DNA from: an uncultured Clostridia bacterium
GTDB lineage: Bacteria > Bacillota > Clostridia > Oscillospirales > Oscillospiraceae
Assembly: GCA_937894515.1 (NCBI GenBank)
Contig: CALCRH010000055.1
Coordinates: 1-6,105, forward strand
DNA length: 6,105 nt
Direction: 5' to 3'
Shown: positions 1 to 5,795 of the stretch, piece by piece
Layout: the number at the start of each line of letters is the position of its first letter
Position numbering within the stretch: the stretch's first letter is position 1
Translations under genes and position numbers: made by a program
Notes under the pieces: generated by a model
Databases searched by the model: none
What the model was told of the DNA's origin: nothing
The model's input: only the letters and a program-made list of their open reading frames with translations

Positions 1-19
1 GCATCCATACTGTTTTCAC

Positions 20-56
20 AGGCTGTTCGGTCAACATGATCGGACAGCCTTTTTTT
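20..56 (+). terminator. Intrinsic terminator of an upstream unit
   Basis: Positions 21-33 pair with 37-49 (13 bp, two G-U pairs, loop ACA at 34-36), and A20 can pair with T50. The stem is followed at once by seven T (50-56). It ends only about 34 bases before the next start codon and leaves little room for a separate promoter. The downstream regulator gene may therefore depend on read-through, or on a promoter I cannot recognise. Confidence 0.9.
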
Positions 57-90
57 ATATTCAAACCATATCATAGAAAGGAGCGCCACA

Positions 91-1431
91 ATGAAAAACC
101 ATGATCTTGACGAAACAACCCCGAATGATTTTCGGGAAGCTCTTGCCCTGCTCGAACAAAAACTGCGCGACTGCGAGGATTCGGAATCGCTGATTGATGG
201 CCTCCTTGAAGGCACCGCACAGTTTTACGGAGCAGATCGTGCTTACATCATCGAAGCGGATTGGGAACTCGGTATCGGTCTGAACACCTACGAATGGTGT
301 CAGCCGGGAGTAGAGCATCAGAAAGATATGCTCCAGTTTCTCACAATGGAGGTCTTTCCGCGCTGGAAAAGATACCTCATCGAAAATCAGCCGGTCATCG
401 TCCCTGATACATCCGCGCTGAAAAACGAATACCCCGACGAATACGATTTTTTCACAAAATACGGTGTCCGTTCTCTGATGTGCGCTCCGTATTCCAAGCG
501 TATCAATCAAGGTTTTGTCGGCGTGGATAATCCCACAAGATTCACGGACGATCCAACCTTCCTATTCATCATGTGCTACGCCATCGTTCTGGAACTGAAT
601 GAGATCAAGATGCAGCAAACCGTGGACGCTGCCGAACGCCGCGCCTCTCATTACAATGACAATGAAGTGTATGTCAACACCTTCGGCGGTCTGGAAATCA
701 CGAACCACAAAGGCACATTGAGCGACGACGATATTAAGTCCGATCAATGCTATGATTTTCTCTGTTTTCTGCTTCTGAATCACAAGCGCCGTTTCCCGAT
801 TGACCGGCTCTATGATATTGTTCGTCCTGCCGATGTCAATATGGACGCCAGCCCCTACACCGTGGTAAAGAATGTCGTTTACCGTATCAGAAAAACTCTC
901 TCCATCATTAATCTTGAAGATTTGATTGTCGGCAAGAGCGGGACTTTTGTTATCAATCCCGATATGAATATCAATGCTGATTTTGATCGTATGGAGGACG
1001 CCTGTCAGCGGCTTGCCGATACGACGGATTCCGAAATGATGTTGAGCCATTATAATGCAATCACGGAAATCTTTCGTGGTTCGCTTCTTCCGCGAGCCAG
1101 CGGTCAGCTTTGGCTCGTTCCCATCGCCACCTATTATCAGAGCCTTTATATGCGGGTTCTGAAAGGATATATTCTCCGCAAGCTCCATATCGACGATCCG
1201 CTCCGCGCACAGAGAGCGGTGAAGGAAGGACTGAGTATTGACCCGAATGACAGCGATCTGCATCTGATGATGGCTTATTTCCTTGCCCGTCACGGGAATC
1301 TTGCCGCAGCGCAGAACTACATCACGACCAATCAGGACATGATGCTGCCCGAACAGACAGCAGCGATCAAGCAATTTTTCAATGGAAAACCGCTGGATGA
1401 AAGCGCCATTAAGGAACTGATGCACTTTTGA
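91..1431 (+). CDS. GAF domain / winged-helix / BTAD (SARP-like) transcriptional regulator
   Basis: This is a 446-residue protein. The start is set by AAAGGAG at 77-83, seven bases before the ATG. Residues about 30-172 look like a GAF-type sensor domain (FYGADRAYIIEADWE, NTYEWCQPGVEHQ, GVRSLMCAPY, GFVGVDNP), of the kind seen ahead of GGDEF domains in Clostridia. Residues about 195-290 resemble the OmpR-like winged helix of SARP regulators (LCFLLLNHKRRFPIDRLYDI, then a YTVVKNVVYRIRKTL recognition-helix region, then GTFVINP). Residues about 295-430 are helical with TPR character (LRAQRAVKEGLSIDPNDSDLH), as expected for a bacterial transcriptional activator domain. There is no signal peptide or membrane segment, so it should act in the cytoplasm as a DNA-binding regulator gated by a small ligand or by a GAF partner. 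The ligand cannot be read from the sequence. The GAF-to-SARP fusion is the unusual feature. Domain calls are by eye and the product class is fairly sure; membership of the mobile element is not. Confidence 0.82.
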   Translation: MKNHDLDETTPNDFREALALLEQKLRDCEDSESLIDGLLEGTAQFYGADRAYIIEADWELGIGLNTYEWCQPGVEHQKDMLQFLTMEVFPRWKRYLIENQPVIVPDTSALKNEYPDEYDFFTKYGVRSLMCAPYSKRINQGFVGVDNPTRFTDDPTFLFIMCYAIVLELNEIKMQQTVDAAERRASHYNDNEVYVNTFGGLEITNHKGTLSDDDIKSDQCYDFLCFLLLNHKRRFPIDRLYDIVRPADVNMDASPYTVVKNVVYRIRKTLSIINLEDLIVGKSGTFVINPDMNINADFDRMEDACQRLADTTDSEMMLSHYNAITEIFRGSLLPRASGQLWLVPIATYYQSLYMRVLKGYILRKLHIDDPLRAQRAVKEGLSIDPNDSDLHLMMAYFLARHGNLAAAQNYITTNQDMMLPEQTAAIKQFFNGKPLDESAIKELMHF

Positions 1432-1434
1432 TAC

Positions 1435-1606
1435 GTTCCGTAGCCCTGAGTGAAGCTGTTCCGTAGCCCTGAGTGAAGCTGTTCCGTAGCCCTGAGTGGA
1501 GCCGTTCCGTAGCCCTGAGTGAAGCCGCTCCGTAGCCCTGAATGAAGCCCAACTTTAGCCCTGAAATGGGGTCAACTTTAGCCGCTCCGTAGCCCTGAGC
1601 GGAGAC
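1435..1606. repeat. 23-bp tandem repeat array, about 7.5 units
   Basis: Units start at 1435, 1458, 1481, 1504 and 1527, each exactly 23 bp, with the constant core CGTAGCCCTGA. The first two units are identical and later ones differ by a few bases. A diverged unit lies at 1550-1572 (opening CAACTTTAGCCCTGAA), then a half unit at 1573-1583, then a last unit at 1584-1606. In the last unit CTCCG (1585-1589) pairs with CGGAG (1600-1604), while other units have at most TTC/GAA in the same places. The array begins three bases after the regulator's stop codon. The minus strand is open through it and reads repeated GYG-ASLRATE peptides, but 23 is not a multiple of 3 and there is no ribosome binding site, so I do not call a gene. 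The function is unknown. Confidence 0.93.
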
Positions 1607-1667
1607 CACCCGCGTGTTATTACTTTGTTACCGACGCAAGCCGGAATACAGAGTGACACGCGGGTGG
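1606..1667. repeat. Long imperfect inverted repeat (hairpin) abutting the repeat array
   Basis: CCACCCGCGTGT (1606-1617) is the perfect reverse complement of 1656-1667. Inside it, ACTTTGT (1622-1628) pairs with ACAGAGT (1648-1654, one G-U), and CCG (1631-1633) can pair with CGG (1642-1644). The whole 62 bases fold as one rod. It is followed by CTTTATGTTTTTC, which is T-rich but not a clean T-tract. It could be the regulator's terminator, a processed RNA hairpin, or a small palindromic mobile repeat. It directly joins the last 23-bp unit, so array and hairpin may form one composite repeat. Confidence 0.85.
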
Positions 1668-1774
1668 CTTTATGTTTTTCTTATGGATTGACGCACACAG
1701 CCAATATAGCCAGCAAATGCGGATAGGCTTATTGCGGCAATTTTTCAATCCGAACTTATTTGCATACCGTCACC

Positions 1775-1806
1775 ATGCCCGGAGCAGTTTTGCTTCGGGC
1801 ATTTTT
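1775..1806 (+). terminator. Intrinsic terminator / possible attenuator ahead of the sigma-like gene
   Basis: Positions 1775-1786 pair with 1791-1802 (12 bp, one G-U, tetraloop GTTT), followed by TTTTT at 1802-1806. It lies 88 bases upstream of the sigma-like gene. It either ends transcription arriving from the regulator and repeat region or, if a promoter lies between about 1668 and 1774, acts as an attenuator in the leader. I see no convincing promoter there. Confidence 0.88.
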
Positions 1807-1839
1807 GCGTATATAGGGCTTCCGCACTGCCGCAGCCCG

Positions 1840-1885
1840 CCTCCGATCTGGATTTTTTCTCAAACGAAAAATTCAGATTTGGAGG
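1840..1885 (+). promoter_or_regulatory. Hairpin that sequesters the Shine-Dalgarno of the sigma-like gene
   Basis: The 3' arm contains the ribosome binding site itself. CCTCC (1840-1844) pairs with GGAGG (1881-1885), ATCTG (1846-1850) with CAGAT (1874-1878), and ATTTTT (1852-1857) with AAAAAT (1867-1872), with a G-U at 1851/1873 and a small bulge at 1879-1880. The loop is 1858-1866. The start codon is at 1894. No T-tract follows, so it is not a terminator. The expected effect is low basal translation unless the hairpin is opened. A competing weaker helix, GGGCT (1816-1820) with AGCCC (1834-1838), lies just upstream and could be part of a switch; that part is inference. Confidence 0.75.
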
Positions 1886-1893
1886 TAAAAAAC

Positions 1894-2319
1894 ATGGCTT
1901 ACAACAAAGCCAGAGAGGAACTGAAATGGCTCCTTTGGAAAACTGCCGAGGAACAGAAACTGCGTGAACTCGGTGTCAGCGAGGACAGGATTCAAGACCT
2001 GCACGTTTACGATTGGGCAATGTTCAAGGCAAACCGAAACTATTATAACCACATTCAGGAGGTCGGAGACTATCTTGAAACGGTGGCGGCAGTCGAAGAT
2101 GTACCGGAAGTCCGGAATGTCGATGATCTCCTGGACGAGATTGAAAACCCGGAGCTTTTCAGAATCTTGCTGACCGTTGATCGGGTTACGTTAGAAATAG
2201 CAGTTTTGAAAATAAATGGAAGAACTGGACTTGAGATTTCCAAGGCTCTCGGAATATCTGAAAATGCCGTAAAACAGCGTTGGAAACATCTCAAAGAAAA
2301 AATTGAAAAAATTTTATAA
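1894..2319 (+). CDS. Sigma-70 region-4-like HTH protein of a mobile element
   Basis: This is a 141-residue protein starting MAYNKAREELKWLLWK. The ATG at 1894 is chosen because GGAGG (1881-1885) sits eight bases before it. The reading frame is open back to 1672, but that extension would run through a terminator hairpin and has no ribosome binding site. Residues about 98-140 form a sigma region-4.2-type helix-turn-helix (ISKALGISENAVKQRWKHL). The N-terminal 90 residues are charged and helical without sigma region 2, so it is probably a DNA-binding regulator or partial sigma factor, not a complete sigma factor. Such proteins commonly sit just ahead of xis-int in Tn916/Tn1549-like elements, and the same order is seen here. 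Translation is probably restrained by the hairpin that pairs with its ribosome binding site. The most likely role is control of the excision and transfer genes; target promoters cannot be named. Confidence 0.85.
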   Translation: MAYNKAREELKWLLWKTAEEQKLRELGVSEDRIQDLHVYDWAMFKANRNYYNHIQEVGDYLETVAAVEDVPEVRNVDDLLDEIENPELFRILLTVDRVTLEIAVLKINGRTGLEISKALGISENAVKQRWKHLKEKIEKIL

Positions 2320-2330
2320 GCAGAGACACT

Positions 2331-2371
2331 TTTTGCCCTTTCCCAATGGCTATTGGGTGAAGGACGCAAAA
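2331..2371. other. Three-tier hairpin after the sigma-like gene
   Basis: TTTTGC (2331-2336) pairs with GCAAAA (2366-2371), CCTT (2337-2340) with AAGG (2360-2363), and CCCAAT (2342-2347) with ATTGGG (2352-2357), with loop GGCT and small bulges. It begins 11 bases after the stop codon. No T-tract follows on the plus strand, so termination would be inefficient. Mostly it would be a 3' stabilising hairpin or the first element of the structured region that follows. Confidence 0.7.
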
Positions 2372-2711
2372 TCACGATCTTCACTGTTCCTTGAAAATCG
2401 AATAGCGGTGATATTGGTACAAAAACCGTGCAGGAGCGTTTAAGCGCCGCCGCCAAGACGAGAATCCGTCTCCGAGCGATCAACGGCAGCTTATTACCTT
2501 GCTTTGGCAAGCAGGGCGCGATGAGATGCACGGTGGATAATGAAACTTGCTCACGCCCTCCCACAGACTTGAGGGGGAACCCTGCGGCACACGCTACGAA
2601 CGATGCTGCGGAGTTATGACAGCCGCGCCAGCGGAGACCTGTATCATGCCCAGCGTCGGGGGTTCGGGATAAATGCGACGAACGCAATCAACAAAAGTAT
2701 TTGTGTGAAGC

Positions 2712-2766
2712 TGCTGTGCGGCACTCTTGTCTCTATGTATAAGACGCCATTCACAGCCGCACAGCA
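2712..2766. repeat. 11-bp perfect inverted repeat (hairpin)
   Basis: TGCTGTGCGGC (2712-2722) is the exact reverse complement of 2756-2766. The 33-base loop contains a smaller GTCT (2729-2732) / AGAC helix. No T-tract follows, so it is not a terminator. It is the longest perfect stem in the region between the sigma-like gene and xis. Confidence 0.85.
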
Positions 2767-2786
2767 CGTTTTCAAAGTCAGATACC

Positions 2787-2816
2787 ATGCGCCGGCGGAG
2801 CAATCTGCCGGCGTAT
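2787..2816. repeat. 13-bp GC-rich hairpin with GCAA tetraloop
   Basis: Positions 2787-2799 pair with 2804-2816 (13 bp, two G-U pairs) around GCAA at 2800-2803. GNRA loops on a perfect stem are typical of folded RNA. The following bases TCATGTGACC are not T-rich, which argues against a terminator. The xis ribosome binding site begins at 2845. Confidence 0.85.
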
Positions 2817-2857
2817 TCATGTGACCTTGAAATCAAATTACATGAAGGGAGCATTAT

Positions 2858-3103
2858 ATGGAAAAGTTATACACCCGAAAAGAAGCGGCAAACTTATTAG
2901 GCATCAGCATTACTACACTGGACGCAGCAAGGATCAGCGGTCAGATTACATACGTCCAATACTGTCCGAATGGCTGTGTTTATTTCACAGATGCCAGCTT
3001 GCAGGATTTTATTGCAAAGAGTACGCACCGTGCCTTACCTGTTGAAAAGAAAGAAACCTACCGTAATTCCCGTGTCAGCAGAAAGCAAAATCGACATCCT
3101 TGA
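2858..3103 (+). CDS. xis: Excisionase-like winged-helix DNA-binding protein
   Basis: This is an 81-residue basic protein. AAGGGAG at 2845-2851 lies six bases before the ATG. Residues about 3-53 match the excisionase/MerR-type winged helix: LYTRKEAANLLGISITTLDAAR forms the helix-turn-helix, and the ITYVQ...VYFTDASLQDFIA segment is the wing followed by the closing helix. The tail from about residue 60 is charged (EKKETYRNSRVSRKQNR) and probably contacts DNA. Proteins of this class bend attachment-site DNA and bias the integrase toward excision. The next gene is a tyrosine integrase starting 71 bases after this stop codon, with no terminator between, which fits a xis-int operon. The symbol is given by family and position; no orthologue was checked. 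Confidence 0.85.
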   Translation: MEKLYTRKEAANLLGISITTLDAARISGQITYVQYCPNGCVYFTDASLQDFIAKSTHRALPVEKKETYRNSRVSRKQNRHP

Positions 3104-3134
3104 GGTATTTCTTTTTTTCTGCAAGAATAATACC
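3104..3134 (+). other. Small hairpin in the xis-int1 spacer
   Basis: GGTATT (3104-3109) pairs with AATACC (3129-3134), and TCTT (3110-3113) can pair with AAGA (3123-3126). The stem starts right after the xis stop codon and holds a T-rich loop. It lacks a downstream T-tract, so it is more likely an RNA-stability or translation-spacing element than a terminator. Confidence 0.5.
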
Positions 3135-3174
3135 GCAATTATTTTTCATGCAAGGAATTATGGGAGGAAACACT

Positions 3175-4410
3175 ATGAAAAGCAGAAAAAGAGCCGTGCC
3201 GGAGTTCGGAACCGTAACGATGCACGGCGTTGAGTATTACAGAACCCGTATCAGTGATCCTGACGGAAACAGGGTCGCTGTCTATGGTAAAACCCCGGAA
3301 GAACTTGAAGCAAAAATCGAGGACATAAGAGAGCAGATCCGCAACAACACATTCTGCAAAGCGTCCCCAACCGTAAAGGAGTACTGCGAAAAGTGGCTTC
3401 TGATGCAGTCAGCCAATATCCGGCAGACCACCTTGATTGATTATACCTCCAAGGTGAAGAACTACATCATCAAACCCCTTGGACATATGCGAATGGCAGA
3501 CGTGACGCTGGATGATATTCGTGTGGCGCTTGTCCCGGCTTCTAAAAAATCCGCCTCAGTCTATAAATCAGTGAACGTCCTTTATAAGTGCATTTTCAAA
3601 GCGGCAAAGGAAAGTCGGATTATTGAGAACAATCCAACAGTGAAGCTTTCCTCCAAAGGCGGAGGCGTTCCGCAGACTGACCGTATCCCTTTGACGGATG
3701 AACAGGCTGAAACTCTGATAAATACCGTCAAGGGACTTCCGCCGTATGTGTTCGTTATGCTGGGCTTATACGCAGGACTGCGTCGGGAAGAAATCCTCGG
3801 GCTGGAATGGGATTCCGTTTATTTGGATTGTGAAGCACCCTATCTGACGGTGCGCCGAGCATGGCATACCGAGAACAACAGACCGGTAATTCTCACCGAG
3901 CTGAAAACTCCGGCAGCATATCGAGATATTCCTCTCCCGGATCGGCTGGCTGATTGTTTGCGAGAAGCCAAAGAAAAATCCGCTTCGGATTTTGTAATAG
4001 CTAACCCGGAAGGACAGCCGTTGCCTTATACTCAGTTCAAGCGCCTATGGACTTACATCATTACAAGAACGGTTAAGGAACGATGCTATTATCGGTACGA
4101 AAACGGCAAGCGCGTCAAGCACACCGTTACGCCGGTTTTAGGTGAAAAGGCGGCTCATAACGGAAAAGTAGTGTACAGTCTGGATTTTGAGGTAACTCCG
4201 CATCAACTCAGGCATACATACATAACCAATCTGATTCACGCATCGGTTGATCCAAAAACAGTTCAATATTTGGCTGGGCATGAAAGCAGTAAAATTACGA
4301 TGGATATTTACGCGAAGGCAAAATATAACAAACCGTGTGAACTTGCCGGAATTCTTGATAGTACGTTTTCTTTATGGGACGAAGGCTTCGAGATACCGGC
4401 AGTAATATAG
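3175..4410 (+). CDS. int: Tyrosine recombinase / integrase (first of two)
   Basis: This is a 411-residue protein. GGGAGG (3162-3167) lies seven bases before the ATG at 3175. Upstream in-frame starts lack a ribosome binding site, and this start aligns with that of the second integrase. The N-terminal about 60 residues (GVEYYRTRISDPDGNRVAVYG) look like the arm-binding domain of Tn916-type integrases. Residues about 65-155 are the core-binding SAM-like domain, and about 170-390 the catalytic domain. The active site is complete: R203 (AGLRREE), K244 (TELKTP), H343 and R346 (TPHQLRHTY), H369 (LAGHE) and nucleophile Y379 (MDIYAK). It cuts and rejoins DNA through a 3'-phosphotyrosine at the attachment sites and drives element integration and excision with Xis. 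The C-terminus carries an extra tail (TFSLWDEGFEIPAVI) that the second copy lacks. It should be co-transcribed with xis and ends at a terminator. Confidence 0.95.
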   Translation: MKSRKRAVPEFGTVTMHGVEYYRTRISDPDGNRVAVYGKTPEELEAKIEDIREQIRNNTFCKASPTVKEYCEKWLLMQSANIRQTTLIDYTSKVKNYIIKPLGHMRMADVTLDDIRVALVPASKKSASVYKSVNVLYKCIFKAAKESRIIENNPTVKLSSKGGGVPQTDRIPLTDEQAETLINTVKGLPPYVFVMLGLYAGLRREEILGLEWDSVYLDCEAPYLTVRRAWHTENNRPVILTELKTPAAYRDIPLPDRLADCLREAKEKSASDFVIANPEGQPLPYTQFKRLWTYIITRTVKERCYYRYENGKRVKHTVTPVLGEKAAHNGKVVYSLDFEVTPHQLRHTYITNLIHASVDPKTVQYLAGHESSKITMDIYAKAKYNKPCELAGILDSTFSLWDEGFEIPAVI

Positions 4411-4417
4411 TGACAGC

Positions 4418-4454
4418 AAGGGCGAGAGTGCAGATAAAGCATTCCCGCCCTTTT
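4418..4454 (+). terminator. Intrinsic terminator after the first integrase
   Basis: Positions 4418-4431 pair with 4439-4452 (14 positions, one mismatch, one G-U), with loop AGATAAA and T's at 4451-4454. The T-tract is short, so some read-through into the second integrase is possible. Confidence 0.8.
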
Positions 4455-4471
4455 CATATCCGGCGACATCC

Positions 4472-4500
4472 TTGCGAAAAATGCCGTCTATGCGGATAAT
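4472..4500 (+). promoter_or_regulatory. Sigma-A-type promoter for the second integrase
   Basis: The -35 box TTGCGA (4472-4477) and -10 box GATAAT (4495-4500) are separated by exactly 17 bases. The start of transcription would be near 4507, leaving a leader of about 37 bases before the ATG. TATCCG (4457-4462) and CGGATA (4493-4498) form a 6-bp inverted repeat whose right half covers the -10 box, a possible operator. The promoter lies just after the terminator of int1, so int2 is probably transcribed separately. Confidence 0.6.
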
Positions 4501-4543
4501 TATATCGTCACAAGGACAATAGATGAATTAGGAGGTTTCCGTT

Positions 4544-5752
4544 ATGGCGAGAAAAAAAGCTGTAATCCCGGAATACAGTACAGTAGTACATAATGGGATT
4601 GAGTATTACAGAACACGAATCAAGGATGCTGACGGTAAGCGCGTAGCTCTTTACGGAGAAACTCGGGAGGAACTGTACGAAAAGGTTCAGGAAGCACAGC
4701 GTATCATTGATGATGCGATTTTCCGCAAAACAAATCCGACAGTAGAAGAATACTGTGAGAAGTGGCTTCTGATGAAGTCGGCAACGATCAGACCGCAGAC
4801 GCTACGCAATTATAGGCTTGCCTTGCAAAAATATGTTGTTGCGTCAATCGGTCAAATGTATATGGACGAGGTGACAACGGATGATCTTCGGGTTTTGATG
4901 GTTCCTGTTTCAAAAATGTCATCTGCCGTGTATGGCACGGTGAATATGCTTATCAAGTGCATCTTCTATTCGGCGGAGGATAATCAGCTAATCCAGTATA
5001 ATCCTTCCACACCGCTATCTGCCAAAGGCGGCAAGTCAAAAAAGAAAAAGGAAGCTCTTACCGACGAGCAGGTCAAAACGCTGCTGACAACGATCAAGGG
5101 GCTTCCTCCTTATCTGTTCACGATGATCGGACTGTATTCCGGTTTGCGTCGGGAAGAAATCTTAGGGTTGGAATGGGACTGCGTTTTCCTTGATGAACCT
5201 ACACCGTATATTTCAGTTCGCAGAACATGGAGAACCGAGAAAAACCGCCCGATTATTTCAACCGAGCTGAAGACCCCTGCGGCAAAACGGGATGTACCTA
5301 TTCCCAGATGCCTTGCTGAATGTTTGCGGGAGGCAAAGGAAAAATCTATCTCTGATTTTGTGATTGCCGACAGCAAGGGAGAGCCATTGGCATATTCTCA
5401 GTTCCAACGGGTATGGAAGTATATCGAGGTTCGCACGGCAAAGGAGAGAACATACTACAAGTATGTCAACGGGCAGAAGGTCGTGTGTACGGTTCACCCG
5501 GAGCTTGGCAGTCATCAGCCCAATAATCCAAAGCTGGTTTATGCGCTGGACTTTGATGTTACTCCACATCAGCTTCGACATACTTATATCACCAACCTGA
5601 TCTATCATGGCGTTGATCCTAAGACGGTACAGTACCTTGCCGGACATGAAAACAGCAAAGTAACTATGGACATTTACGCCAAAGTGAAGTATAATAAACC
5701 TAAAGAGCTGATCGCCGTGGTAAATACGGCTCTGAGACAGGCAACAACGTGA
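4544..5752 (+). CDS. Tyrosine recombinase / integrase (second, paralogous)
   Basis: This is a 402-residue protein. AGGAGG (4530-4535) lies eight bases before the ATG. It aligns end to end with the first integrase with almost no gaps. By hand I count about 235 identities over 390 positions, near 60%, with the N-terminal and core-binding domains at about half and the catalytic domain near 70%. The catalytic set is complete: R202, K243, H342, R345, H368 and Y378, so it is predicted to be active. A lysine-rich linker (GGKSKKKKE, about residues 162-170) replaces GGGVPQTDR of the first copy just before the catalytic domain. The greater divergence in the DNA-binding domains suggests a different or partly different site preference. 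It has its own promoter and ends next to the putative attachment region. It could be a partner recombinase, a second element's integrase left by nested insertion, or a backup copy; the sequence does not decide. Confidence 0.95.
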   Translation: MARKKAVIPEYSTVVHNGIEYYRTRIKDADGKRVALYGETREELYEKVQEAQRIIDDAIFRKTNPTVEEYCEKWLLMKSATIRPQTLRNYRLALQKYVVASIGQMYMDEVTTDDLRVLMVPVSKMSSAVYGTVNMLIKCIFYSAEDNQLIQYNPSTPLSAKGGKSKKKKEALTDEQVKTLLTTIKGLPPYLFTMIGLYSGLRREEILGLEWDCVFLDEPTPYISVRRTWRTEKNRPIISTELKTPAAKRDVPIPRCLAECLREAKEKSISDFVIADSKGEPLAYSQFQRVWKYIEVRTAKERTYYKYVNGQKVVCTVHPELGSHQPNNPKLVYALDFDVTPHQLRHTYITNLIYHGVDPKTVQYLAGHENSKVTMDIYAKVKYNKPKELIAVVNTALRQATT

Positions 5753-5776
5753 AAAAGCCCTCTGATTTCAGATGGG
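5752..5776 (-). terminator. Possible minus-strand terminator at the end of the second integrase
   Basis: Read on the minus strand, CCC-A-TCTG (5776-5769) pairs with CAGAGGG (5764-5758) around a 4-base loop, followed by CTTTTT. It would stop transcription coming from the right before it enters int2. It is a short stem, so the confidence is moderate. It overlaps the first copy of the ATGGGTTTCA motif. Confidence 0.45.
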
Positions 5777-5795
5777 TTTCAAATGGGGTGAAAAT
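5772..5795 (+). repeat. ATGGGTTTCA / GGGGTGAAA motif, copy 1 (putative integrase site)
   Basis: ATGGGTTTCA (5772-5781), a 3-base spacer, then GGGGTGAAAAT (5785-5795). It contains the dyad TTTCA-N7-TGAAA (5777-5781 / 5789-5793), the geometry of a tyrosine-recombinase core site with a 7-base crossover. It also forms the left arm of an 11-bp hairpin, 5772-5782 with 5795-5805 (one G-U). It lies 20 bases after the int2 stop codon. Confidence 0.8.

Larger units (their letters stand above)
2425..2816 (+). ncRNA. Candidate structured RNA / leader of the xis-int operon
   Basis: These nearly 400 bases hold no convincing gene but many helices. ACCGTGCA (2425-2432) pairs perfectly with TGCACGGT (2527-2534), closing a domain that contains hairpins 2456-2471 (AGACG/CGTCT) and 2498-2511 (CTTGC/GCAAG). 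Further hairpins follow: 2582-2611 (8 bp, two G-U), 2619-2642 (CCGC/GCGG inside ACAG/CTGT), 2654-2680 (CGTCG/CGACG), 2712-2766 (11 bp perfect) and 2787-2816 (13 bp, GCAA tetraloop). The region lies between the sigma-like gene and xis, with the last hairpin 28 bases before the xis ribosome binding site. I do not recognise a known RNA family. It may be a long 5' leader, a stand-alone RNA, or a DNA structure used in transfer or replication. The strand is assumed from the flanking genes. Helices are seen; RNA status is inference. Confidence 0.5.

Noticed and set aside
562..1425. Long open minus-strand frame of 287 codons opposite the regulator gene
   Set aside because: It is the antisense shadow of a well-supported plus-strand gene. 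There is no ribosome binding site and no recognisable domain.
1435..1606. Reading the 23-bp array as a CRISPR
   Set aside because: Units are directly joined without unique spacers and there are no cas genes nearby.
1409..1609. Minus-strand frame of 66 codons with repeated GYG-ASLRATE peptides
   Set aside because: The peptide repeat comes only from the 23-bp DNA array, whose period does not keep frame from unit to unit. There is no ribosome binding site.
1672..1893. N-terminal extension of the sigma-like protein from an ATG at 1672
   Set aside because: It would have to read through the terminator at 1775-1806 and the hairpin at 1840-1885, and has no ribosome binding site. The ATG at 1894 has a good one and starts the typical MAYNKAREELKW sequence.
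2391..2417. Weak promoter-like pair TTGAAA (2391-2396) and TATTGG (2412-2417) that would start RNA near 2424, at the first base of the long-range helix
   Set aside because: The spacer is only 15 bases and the -10 box is poor. The fit with the start of the folded region is tempting but not enough to annotate.
2070..2687. Minus-strand frame of 205 codons overlapping the sigma-like gene and the structured region
   Set aside because: It has low-complexity Ser/Arg-rich composition, no ribosome binding site, and overlaps a supported gene.
2603..2824. Small plus-strand frame of 73 codons ending just before xis
   Set aside because: It has no ribosome binding site, and its bases are mostly used by hairpins 2654-2680, 2712-2766 and 2787-2816. 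A translated role is possible but not supported.
4411..4543. A second attachment site between the two integrases, which simple tandem insertion would predict
   Set aside because: The ATGGGTTTCA / GGGGTGAAA motif is absent here; only a terminator, a promoter and short inverted repeats are present.
5258..5647. Minus-strand frame of 129 codons inside the second integrase
   Set aside because: It is the antisense shadow of the conserved catalytic domain, with no start signal or domain.
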